From Verrucomicrobiota bacterium (GTDB lineage Bacteria > Verrucomicrobiota > Kiritimatiellia > B70-G9): a stretch of 5,033 bases of DNA. Positions 1 through 4,870 of the stretch are shown here, piece after piece; the stretch's first letter is position 1, and each line of letters starts with the position of its first letter. The stretch is taken from positions 1 through 5,033 of the forward strand of contig QNAJ01000129.1 in assembly GCA_003641465.1 (NCBI GenBank), written 5' to 3'. Both the position numbers and the translations under genes were made by a program. The notes under the pieces were generated by a model, which saw only the letters and a program-made list of their open reading frames with translations, did not search any database and was not told the origin of the DNA.

Positions 1-1541
1 GAACTGAGCGACGAAATCAGCCCGATATTCGGTCCTTCGGGAGTCTCAATAGGACAAATGCGCCCATAGTGGCTGGGATGCACATCACGCACCTCGAATC
101 CCGCCCGCTCCCGGCTCAGCCCTCCCGGTCCCAGCGCGCTCAAGCGGCGTTTGTGGGTAAGCTCCGACAACGGGTTCGTCTGATCCATGAACTGGCTCAA
201 CTGGCTGCGCCCGAAGAAGTCCTTGATCACCGCCGCCAGCGCCTTGGGATTGATGAGCTTCTGTGGCGTCAGTTTCTCCACCGTGGTGTCAAAAATGGTC
301 ATCCGCTCCCGGACCAGACGCTCAGTGCGCGCTAGCCCGACGCGGCATTGGGCCTGCAGAAGTTCTCCAATGGTCCGTACCCGGCGCGTCCCCAGATGAT
401 CAATGTCGTCCACCGATCCCTCCCCGCGCCGCAGGTTTATCAGGTAGCGCACCGCTGCAACCAGATCTTCCCTTTCAAGTACCCGGCTCGCCCGGCTCCG
501 GTCCAGACCAAGCTTCTGCTGGACCTTGTATCTCCCCACCCGTCCCAGGTCATACCGCTTGGGATCGAAAAACAACCTCTTCAGCAACTGCCGTGCATTG
601 GCCTCCGTGGGCGGATCTCCGGGGCGAAGACGGTGATAGAGCTCCTTGAGCGCCTCCACCTCGCTGTGAGTCGGATCCTTCTGCACCGTCTTCAGGAAAA
701 TCCCCTCATCCCAGGAAATGTTTATCACTTGAACCTTACGTTCACCCGCGGCGGCCAACTGTTTCGCCAGATCCCGACTCAGCGGCGTGTAGCGGGTCGC
801 CACAACTGAACGCCCGTCTGCGGAAATCACATCATTGCGCAGAACCCGGCCCTCAAGATCTTCATCCTTGGGAAGCGGGGAGAGTTTCAGCTCCTCAAAC
901 TTGTAGTAGAGGCCCAGCAGCTCGTCGTCCGAGCCGTAGCCCAAAGCACGCAGGAATGTTGACACCAGGAACCGCCGCCGACTCCGCCGACTGTCGAGGT
1001 AGACATAAAGAATGTCTGAGGGATCAAACACCACCTCCAGCCAGGACCCGCGATCAGGGATTATGCGAAATGAATAGAGTACCGCCCCGCTCGAATGTAC
1101 CGACTGCTCGTAGCAGATGCCCGGCGACCGGTGCAGCTGACTGACCACCACCCTCTCAGCTCCGTTGATGACAAACGAACCCTGCTCAGTCATCAGGGGG
1201 ATTTCCCCCATGTAAACTTCATCCTCGGTCACATCGTCCCCATCCCGCAGCCGGAAAGTCACCCGCAGCGGAGCGGCATAAGTCTGTCCTTCGTCCAGGC
1301 ACTCCTGAGGAGTCAGCTTCGGCTCCCCAATCTCATACTTGACGAAATCCAGAACATAACGCCCGTCATAGCTCTCAATGGGAAAGACCTCCTTGAATAC
1401 CGCCTGCAATCCGACCGGCTTGCGCCGGTTAGGAGCCGTATCCTTCTGGAGGAATTCCCTATAGGACGACAGCTGGACCTCAATGAGATCCGGCATGTCA
1501 ATCACCGGTTGCAGCCTGCCGAAATTTAACCGCTCAACCAT
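1..1541 (-). CDS. rpoB: RNA polymerase beta subunit RpoB, N-terminal part (partial)
   Basis: The first 513 codons are present and read without a stop or frameshift to the left edge; the C-terminal part is outside. RpoB forms one pincer of RNA polymerase and part of the active centre. The ATG follows GGAGGGG at 10 nt. In order: the N-terminal protrusion beginning ERLNFGRLQPVIDMPDL; FVINGAERVVVSQLHRSPG at 123-141; the lobe with FRIIPDRGSW, YVYLDSRRSRRRFL and TFLRALGY (195-202); an external-1-type insertion about 214-294 (GRVLRNDVISADGR and WDEGIFLKTVQKDPT); RPGDPPTEANA; then the fork and rifampicin region SQLSQFMDQTNPLSELTHKR at 446-465, continuing RLSALGPGG; then HYGRICPIETPEGPNIGLI. Residues matching E. 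coli Q513, D516, H526, R529, S531 and L533 are all the sensitive-type ones (Q450, D453, H463, R466, S468, L470). rpoC would be expected next, beyond the window. Confidence 0.98.
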   Translation of the reverse strand, partial: MVERLNFGRLQPVIDMPDLIEVQLSSYREFLQKDTAPNRRKPVGLQAVFKEVFPIESYDGRYVLDFVKYEIGEPKLTPQECLDEGQTYAAPLRVTFRLRDGDDVTEDEVYMGEIPLMTEQGSFVINGAERVVVSQLHRSPGICYEQSVHSSGAVLYSFRIIPDRGSWLEVVFDPSDILYVYLDSRRSRRRFLVSTFLRALGYGSDDELLGLYYKFEELKLSPLPKDEDLEGRVLRNDVISADGRSVVATRYTPLSRDLAKQLAAAGERKVQVINISWDEGIFLKTVQKDPTHSEVEALKELYHRLRPGDPPTEANARQLLKRLFFDPKRYDLGRVGRYKVQQKLGLDRSRASRVLEREDLVAAVRYLINLRRGEGSVDDIDHLGTRRVRTIGELLQAQCRVGLARTERLVRERMTIFDTTVEKLTPQKLINPKALAAVIKDFFGRSQLSQFMDQTNPLSELTHKRRLSALGPGGLSRERAGFEVRDVHPSHYGRICPIETPEGPNIGLISSLS

Positions 1542-1581
1542 AGCACCGGGTCCCCTCCGGATTCCAAGGCTGCCTGTCTAC
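1542..1581 (-). other. Short rplL-rpoB spacer, no attenuator seen
   Basis: This 40-nt gap carries GGAGGGG (1552-1558), 10 nt before the rpoB ATG. In E. coli the corresponding gap is a few hundred nt and holds an attenuator and an RNase III site; neither can fit here. No hairpin followed by a U-run was found. rpoB expression should therefore follow rplL transcription directly, unless control lies elsewhere. Confidence 0.6.
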
Positions 1582-2022
1582 CTACTTGATCTCCACCTTG
1601 GCGCCCGCCGCCTCCAGCTTCTGCTTGATGGTCTCCGCCTCCTCCTTCGACACCCCTTCCTTGACGGGCTTAGGCGCCGATTCCACCAACTCTTTGGCCT
1701 CCTTCAGTCCCAGCGAGGTCAGGGCACGCAGCTCCTTGATCACCTGGATCTTCTGGGGACCGACTTCGGCCAAAATCACATCGAATTCGGTCTTCTCGGG
1801 AGCAGCCTCGCCGCCTGCCGCCGGAGCCTGCCCGGGCGCCGCCGCTACCGCAACCGGAGCCGCCGCTGAAACCCCGAACCGCTCCTCAAGAGCTTTTACC
1901 AGATTGGCAAGCTCCAGAACGGTGATGCCCTCCAGCCACTCAATGAATTCAGCCATCTTCCCTTCCACTTTGGGCTCTTTGGCTTCCTTCTGTTCCACCT
2001 GTTCCGTTCCTGTCTCGCTCAT
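1582..2022 (-). CDS. rplL: 50S ribosomal protein L7/L12 (bL12), N-terminally extended
   Basis: L12 is the multicopy stalk protein that recruits EF-Tu, EF-G, IF2 and RF3 and stimulates their GTPase activity. The product is 146 residues against 120-130 normally. Residues 23-146 alone form a normal L12: the dimerisation domain MAEFIEWLEGITVLELANLV (23-42), an Ala/Pro/Gly-rich hinge (about 50-76), and the factor-binding C-terminal domain from about 78 with KIQVIKELRALTSLGLKEAK (91-110) and the closing AGAKVEIK. Residues 1-22 (MSETGTEQVEQKEAKEPK and four more) are an extra charged, Glu/Lys-rich segment. The ATG at 2022 has a very strong AAGGAGGG 8 nt upstream, so I keep it. The internal ATG at 1956 has only a weak, close purine run (GGAAGG, 4 nt away). 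It ends in TAG, 40 nt before rpoB. Confidence 0.97.
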   Translation of the reverse strand: MSETGTEQVEQKEAKEPKVEGKMAEFIEWLEGITVLELANLVKALEERFGVSAAAPVAVAAAPGQAPAAGGEAAPEKTEFDVILAEVGPQKIQVIKELRALTSLGLKEAKELVESAPKPVKEGVSKEEAETIKQKLEAAGAKVEIK

Positions 2023-2030
2023 CTTGCCTT

Positions 2031-2038
2031 CCCTCCTT
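2031..2038 (-). promoter_or_regulatory. Strong rplL ribosome-binding site
   Basis: AAGGAGGG on the minus strand, 8 nt before the rplL ATG, is the best Shine-Dalgarno in the window. It fits the need to make L12 in several copies per ribosome and decides the longer of two possible starts. It lies in the 43-nt rplJ-rplL spacer, which holds no visible promoter or terminator. Confidence 0.7.
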
Positions 2039-2065
2039 CTCTCGCAGTCATAACCCGATCACAAA

Positions 2066-2602
2066 CTAGTCGCCGGCCCCCTTCTTCTCCTCAATCGCCC
2101 TGAGCACGTACAATAGCCGGACCAGCATCTGGTTCAAGCAGCCCACCAGCCCAGTCATCGGAGCAGCCACACTCCCCACCACGCGAGCTATCATCTCCTC
2201 CCGCGAAGGCAGCTTGGCGAGCTCTTCGACTTCTTCGGCCGTCAGAATTCTCTCTCCAATGAAGGCGCAGCGGATGGACGGCTGCTGATTCTCCTCAATG
2301 AACTGCCGCAATGCCTTGGACACAACTGTAATATCACCCTCACCGTAGATCAGCGCATTCGGGCCTTCCAGCCATCGGCCCAGCTCTTCCGGCAATCCCG
2401 CTTCGCGGATCGCCAACTTGAACAGCCGGTTCTTTACAACCTGCATCCGAGCCCCGGCACCCCGCAGCCGAGCACGCAACTCAGTGGTCTTGGCCACATT
2501 CATCCCGCTCGGATCGGCCAACACCCCGAACCGGGCCGCACGCAGCCGCTCCAGATACTCCCGTACAATGCTTCTCTTTTCCGGACGCACTTCTGCTATC
2601 AC
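2066..2602 (-). CDS. rplJ: 50S ribosomal protein L10 (uL10)
   Basis: L10 anchors the L7/L12 dimers to the 23S rRNA stalk base beside L11. The product is 178 residues, slightly longer than the E. coli protein of about 165. The N-terminal rRNA-binding domain (about 6-110) includes RPEKRSIVREYLERL, the MNVAKTTELRARLRGAG helix and the conserved VVKNRLFKLA (55-64), then PNALIYGEGD. The middle contains LAKLPSREEMIARVVG (128-143). The C-terminal helix (about 145-172) is the L12-binding helix. I chose GTG at 2602 because CAGGAG (2611-2616) sits 8 nt upstream and the start overlaps the rplA stop as GTGA. An internal GTG at codon 5 (giving MRPEK) is possible but poorly spaced. There is no room for a separate L10 leader upstream. 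rplL follows after 43 nt. Confidence 0.96.
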   Translation of the reverse strand: MIAEVRPEKRSIVREYLERLRAARFGVLADPSGMNVAKTTELRARLRGAGARMQVVKNRLFKLAIREAGLPEELGRWLEGPNALIYGEGDITVVSKALRQFIEENQQPSIRCAFIGERILTAEEVEELAKLPSREEMIARVVGSVAAPMTGLVGCLNQMLVRLLYVLRAIEEKKGAGD

Positions 2603-2616
2603 GACGCATACTCCTG
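2599..2616 (-). promoter_or_regulatory. rplA/rplJ GTGA stop-start overlap with SD
   Basis: The minus strand carries CAGGAG (2611-2616), an 8-nt spacer, and then GTGA (2599-2602), in which the rplJ start GTG and the rplA stop TGA share bases. This is a typical arrangement for termination-reinitiation coupling. It replaces the long L10-binding leader that precedes rplJ in E. coli and many Gram-positives. Confidence 0.65.
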
Positions 2617-3294
2617 CGGATCAATCCGCAAACCAGGTCCCATGGTACTGCTGACGGTACAGCGGCGGACAAACTCCCCTTTCGCTGCCGCTGGCCGAGC
2701 CGCCTTCACCGCCTGAATTACCGCACGGCAATTCTCTACCAGTGCCTCGGATGAAAAGGACAACTTGCCGAAGGGGACACTCACATTGCCATGCCGGTCC
2801 ATCTTGAACTCCACCCGTCCCGCCTTGAACTGCTTCACGGCGGTGGCCACATCTTCTGTGAGCGTGCCCGCCTTCGGATTCGGCATCAGTCCCCGCGGCC
2901 CCAGTATCCGGCCCAGTTTGCGCAACTCCCGCATAGAGTCGGGAACCGCGATCGCCACGTCGAAATCGGTCCACCCATCGCTCACTCGCTTAATCAGTTC
3001 CGCCAGTCCCACTTCATCCGCTCCCGCCGCACGTGCGGCTTCCGCCGCCGGCCCGTCGGCAAAAACCACCACACGCACCGGCTTGCCGGTCCCGTGCGGC
3101 AGATTCACCGTCCCCCTGACCATCTGATCCGACTTCGTGGGATCTACCCCCAGACGAAAAGCGACTTCGGCCGTCTCATCGAAGCGAGTAAAAGAGTGTT
3201 CTTTCAGAAAGGCGATCGCCTCCGGCAAGGTGAAAACCTTGCCCGCCGGGACCGCTTCCCGCACCTGCTGATACTTCCTGCCGCGACGTGCCAC
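2599..3294 (-). CDS. rplA: 50S ribosomal protein L1 (uL1)
   Basis: L1 forms the mobile stalk next to the E site, where it helps release deacylated tRNA; in E. coli it also represses its own L11-L1 mRNA. The product is 231 residues, typical for the family. Domain I is built from both ends of the chain: residues from about KVFTLPEAIAFLKEHSF to GTVNLPHGTGKP at 61-72, and the C-terminal EFVRRCTVSSTMGPGLRID at 207-225. Domain II is the central part with VVVFADG and the L1 signature LGRILGPRGLMPNPKAGTLT at about 127-146. The start is GTG, supported by AGGTGGAG 8 nt upstream and by the family-like MARRGRKY beginning. The stop codon TGA overlaps the rplJ start as GTGA, so translation of L10 is probably coupled to L1. 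Confidence 0.98.
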   Translation of the reverse strand: MARRGRKYQQVREAVPAGKVFTLPEAIAFLKEHSFTRFDETAEVAFRLGVDPTKSDQMVRGTVNLPHGTGKPVRVVVFADGPAAEAARAAGADEVGLAELIKRVSDGWTDFDVAIAVPDSMRELRKLGRILGPRGLMPNPKAGTLTEDVATAVKQFKAGRVEFKMDRHGNVSVPFGKLSFSSEALVENCRAVIQAVKAARPAAAKGEFVRRCTVSSTMGPGLRIDPQEYAS

Positions 3295-3299
3295 TGCGC

Positions 3300-3734
3300 T
3301 TACTCCACCTGAATACCCATGCTACGGGCAGTGCCCTCGATAATCCGAACCGCATGTTCCAGATCCTGCGCGTTCAAATCCTTCATTTTCAGCCGGGCGA
3401 TTTCTTCCACCTGCTGCCGGGTCACCCTACCTACCTTCTCCCGGTTGGGCGTACCTGAACCCTTGGCAATCCCCGCCGCCTTCTTCAAGAGTACTGCCGC
3501 CGGCGGACTCTTGATCTCAAAAGTAAAGGACCGGTCCTGGTAGACCGTAATCACCACCGGCACAATCATCCCCGCCTGATTCTGGGTAGCGGCATTGAAC
3601 GCTTTGCAAAAATCCATGATGTTCACGCCGTGTTGCCCCAGCGCAGGCCCCACCGGCGGCGCCGGATTGGCCTGCCCCGCCGGAATCTGCAACTTGATCT
3701 GTCCCACAATCTTCTTGCCCTTGGGCGCCGGCAT
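3300..3734 (-). CDS. rplK: 50S ribosomal protein L11 (uL11)
   Basis: L11 binds the GTPase-associated region of 23S rRNA at the base of the L10-L12 stalk, contacts EF-G and other factors, and is the site of thiostrepton action and of RelA-linked stringent signalling. The product is 144 residues, against about 142 in E. coli. The N-terminal domain carries the proline-rich hallmark PAPPVGPALGQHGVNIM at about 24-40, whose prolines belong to the thiopeptide-binding helix region, followed by DFCKAFNAAT. The C-terminal rRNA-binding domain (about 77-144) has SPPAAVLLKKAAG, the KVGRVT stretch and the terminal signature DLNAQDLEHAVRIIEGTARS near residues 119-138. No thiopeptide-resistance substitution is obvious. 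It starts with ATG behind AGGAGG and ends in TAA, 5 nt before rplA, whose Shine-Dalgarno lies inside the rplK 3' end. Confidence 0.98.
   Translation of the reverse strand: MPAPKGKKIVGQIKLQIPAGQANPAPPVGPALGQHGVNIMDFCKAFNAATQNQAGMIVPVVITVYQDRSFTFEIKSPPAAVLLKKAAGIAKGSGTPNREKVGRVTRQQVEEIARLKMKDLNAQDLEHAVRIIEGTARSMGIQVE
3303..3310 (-). promoter_or_regulatory. rplA ribosome-binding site inside rplK
   Basis: AGGTGGAG on the minus strand lies 8 nt before the rplA GTG and within the last codons of rplK. It fixes the GTG at 3294 as the rplA start and points to coupled translation of L11 and L1, which are also a cotranslated pair in E. coli. Confidence 0.65.
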
Positions 3735-3745
3735 ATCGCTCCCTG

Positions 3746-3751
3746 CCTCCT
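3746..3751 (-). promoter_or_regulatory. rplK ribosome-binding site overlapping nusG stop
   Basis: The minus strand reads AGGAGG, an ideal Shine-Dalgarno core, 11 nt before the rplK ATG. Its first two bases are also the last two of the nusG TAG stop codon (3750-3752). Ribosomes finishing nusG therefore cover the rplK initiation site, which suggests translational coupling. It leaves only 15 nt between the genes. Confidence 0.7.
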
Positions 3752-4301
3752 ACTCACCCCGCTCCACCTGCCAGTACTCCAGTTCCACGGGAGCGGTTCT
3801 TCCGAAAATGGAAACCGAAACCTTAAGCTTTCCCCGTTCCGGATCAACTTCCTCAATAACACCGCTGAAATTGAGAAACGGCCCGTCAGTGATTTTTACT
3901 GTCTCACCGGGCTCGAACGTAACCTTCGGCTTGACGGTCTTCTTCTTTTCTTCCACCTGAGCCAGGATTACCGCTACCTCGTCATCCCGCAGAGGCACCG
4001 GACGATCCCCTCCGATGAAGCCGATCACCCCGCTGGTATTCCGGATGAAATACCAGGGCTTCTCCATCAGATTGCCACTGTCATCATAGAGAGCCATATG
4101 CACCAGCACGTACCCCGGGTAGAACTTTCGCGTCGTCGTCGTCTTGCGGCCGTGCTTCACCTCCGACACCTTCTCGGTCGGGATCAGGACCTTGTCAATG
4201 TATTCCTCCACGCCCTCAACCTTCCGGCGTTTCTCGATACTCTCCTTAACCTTGTATTCCTGCCCGGAAAGGGCATGCAGCACGTACCATTTCTTTTCCA
4301 T
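3750..4301 (-). CDS. nusG: Transcription termination/antitermination protein NusG
   Basis: NusG (Spt5 family) binds the RNA polymerase clamp, changes pausing, and through its C-terminal domain contacts Rho or ribosomal S10. The product is 183 residues, close to E. coli NusG (181). The NGN domain spans about 4-115, beginning KWYVLHALSGQE, with the RNA-polymerase-binding motif FYPGYVLV at 60-67 and GVIGFIGG at 91-98. A charged linker (EEKKKTVKPK, about 117-126) leads to the KOW domain at about 129-183 with the core GETVKITDGPF and the end FGRTAPVELEYWQVE. I chose ATG at 4301 because AGGTGG (4313-4318) lies 11 nt upstream. An in-frame GTG at 4316 would add five residues but overlaps that site and lacks its own. 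The TAG stop forms part of the rplK ribosome-binding site. Confidence 0.97.
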   Translation of the reverse strand: MEKKWYVLHALSGQEYKVKESIEKRRKVEGVEEYIDKVLIPTEKVSEVKHGRKTTTTRKFYPGYVLVHMALYDDSGNLMEKPWYFIRNTSGVIGFIGGDRPVPLRDDEVAVILAQVEEKKKTVKPKVTFEPGETVKITDGPFLNFSGVIEEVDPERGKLKVSVSIFGRTAPVELEYWQVERGE

Positions 4302-4322
4302 GGTAAGGCAAACCACCTGCGC

Positions 4323-4535
4323 TTATCGGATGATGTATCGCAGTACACCCGCGATCAGTGCGTCGCTCGCCCCTACATACACCGCCAGAATCAAAGTCGC
4401 CGTGATAACCACCACGGTGGACCCCAGCAGCTCCGGTCGCGTCGGCCAAACGCATTTCTGGAGCTCCACCTTTACCTCACCGGCAAAACGCGCTACCGCC
4501 GCCGGTATCTCTCTTATCTTCTTCACACTCAACAT
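4323..4535 (-). CDS. secE: Preprotein translocase subunit SecE
   Basis: SecE is the small essential membrane subunit that clamps SecY in the SecYEG protein-export channel. The 70-residue product is the short single-membrane-span form found in most bacteria; E. coli has a longer three-span version. An N-terminal amphipathic part (about 5-27) leads into the family signature CVWPTRPEL (28-36), followed by one hydrophobic segment (about 37-56, LLGSTVVVITATLILAVYVG) and a short tail ending in LRYIIR. I chose the ATG at 4535: a longer in-frame reading from 4595 would run into the 3' part of the tRNA and adds non-family sequence. The ribosome site is weak (AGGT, 9 nt upstream), with a run of seven G just before the ATG. 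nusG follows after 21 nt. Confidence 0.95.
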   Translation of the reverse strand: MLSVKKIREIPAAVARFAGEVKVELQKCVWPTRPELLGSTVVVITATLILAVYVGASDALIAGVLRYIIR

Positions 4536-4562
4536 TCCCCCCCGACCTGCCCGAATACTAAA
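4536..4562 (-). promoter_or_regulatory. secE translation initiation region with G7 tract
   Basis: This 27-nt leader lies between the tRNA-Trp 3' end and the secE ATG. On the minus strand it reads AGGT (4545-4548), then C, then seven G (4537-4543), then A and the ATG. AGGT at 9-nt spacing is the only properly placed Shine-Dalgarno-like element; the G-run is too close to the start to pair in the usual way. After tRNA excision, this leader would form the new 5' end of the secE-nusG message. That processing step is inferred, not seen. Confidence 0.45.
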
Positions 4563-4639
4563 TGGCAGGCCAGGAGGGACTCGAACCCCCAACACCCGGT
4601 TTTGGAGACCGGTGCTCTGCCAGGTTGAGCTACTGGCCT
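4563..4639 (-). tRNA. tRNA-Trp (anticodon CCA)
   Basis: A 77-nt cloverleaf including an encoded 3' CCA. The acceptor arm AGGCCAG pairs perfectly with CTGGCCT, followed by discriminator G73. The D arm is GCTC/GAGC with GG in the loop. The anticodon stem is CCGGT/ACCGG around loop CTCCAAA, giving anticodon CCA, which reads UGG (Trp). The T arm is GGGGG/CCCTC with one G-U pair and a TTCGAGT loop. The A1-U72 pair and G73 agree with bacterial tRNA-Trp identity. It lies 18 nt after the rpmG stop and 27 nt before secE in the same orientation, so it is probably transcribed within the protein operon and released by RNase P and 3'-processing nucleases. A tRNA-Trp at this spot is known from several phyla. 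Confidence 0.97.
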
Positions 4640-4657
4640 ACCGACCTCTCCGCCCGA

Positions 4658-4810
4658 TCACTTCACCTCTCGGTGCAGCGTGTGACGCCTGTCGAACCGG
4701 CAAAACTTCTTCTTCTCCAGCCTGCCCGGCGTCTTCCGCTTGTCCTTAGTCGTCGTGTAATTGCGCCGGCCGCACTCAGTACAAGCCAATGTTATTATCT
4801 CACGAGGCAT
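4658..4810 (-). CDS. rpmG: 50S ribosomal protein L33 (bL33)
   Basis: This is a complete 50-residue small basic protein of the large ribosomal subunit, located near the E site. The ATG is preceded by AGGAG at 9 nt and the gene ends in TGA. Family hallmarks are the N-terminal ACTEC zinc knuckle (Cys10, Cys13), NYTTTKDKRK at about residues 17-26, RLEKKKF at about 30-36, and the C-terminal RRHTLHREVK. Zinc-type (C+) L33 normally has a second CxxC; here that site reads C-R-F-D (Cys37, Asp40), so one ligand is replaced by Asp. Cys-lacking (C-) L33 forms lose both pairs, so this protein is intermediate. The Asp codon GAC is two substitutions away from TGC, which makes a single sequencing error unlikely. 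The gene sits between tuf and tRNA-Trp, a placement known in other bacteria such as Thermus. Confidence 0.96.
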   Translation of the reverse strand: MPREIITLACTECGRRNYTTTKDKRKTPGRLEKKKFCRFDRRHTLHREVK

Positions 4811-4870
4811 ACATTACGACTCCTGCTCGCCGCGATATCCCGCGTACCGGCGCAGCTGTTGCCCACCAGC
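4811..4870 (-). other. tuf-rpmG intergenic spacer
   Basis: This is the longest non-coding stretch in the window, at 60 nt. On the minus strand it holds a short inverted repeat, CGCG-GGATAT-CGCG at about 4831-4844, too short and without a following U-run to act as an intrinsic terminator. The rpmG Shine-Dalgarno AGGAG lies at 4820-4824, 9 nt before the ATG. No convincing -35/-10 promoter pair was seen. Read-through from tuf into rpmG is the simplest interpretation. Confidence 0.6.

Noticed and set aside
177..179. Thr455 in RpoB where E. coli has Asn518, as a possible rifampicin-resistance change
   Set aside because: The DQTNPL form occurs naturally in rifampicin-sensitive bacteria such as Bacillus, and the key contact residues are unchanged.
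69..1529. Several plus-strand frames opposite rpoB (for example 348-809 and 1095-1529)
   Set aside because: The minus strand reads continuously as RpoB over 513 codons with family motifs throughout, so these are antisense shadows.
4302..4316. GTG start adding MVCLT to NusG
   Set aside because: The GTG overlaps the AGGTGG that serves the ATG at 4301, has no upstream ribosome site of its own, and family members start near the KWYVL motif.
4323..4595. Longer secE reading of 90 codons starting at 4595
   Set aside because: Its first 20 codons overlap the tRNA-Trp 3' part and encode no SecE-like sequence; the ATG at 4535 gives a normal 70-residue SecE.
3630..4628. Plus-strand open frame of 332 codons opposite rplK, nusG, secE and part of the tRNA
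   Set aside because: It lies antisense to well-identified genes, runs through the tRNA gene, has an Arg/His/Leu-rich composition typical of antisense frames in GC-rich DNA, and resembles no protein family.
4831..4844. Short inverted repeat CGCG...CGCG in the tuf-rpmG gap as a terminator
   Set aside because: The stem is only 4 bp and there is no following U-run; most likely chance in GC-rich sequence.
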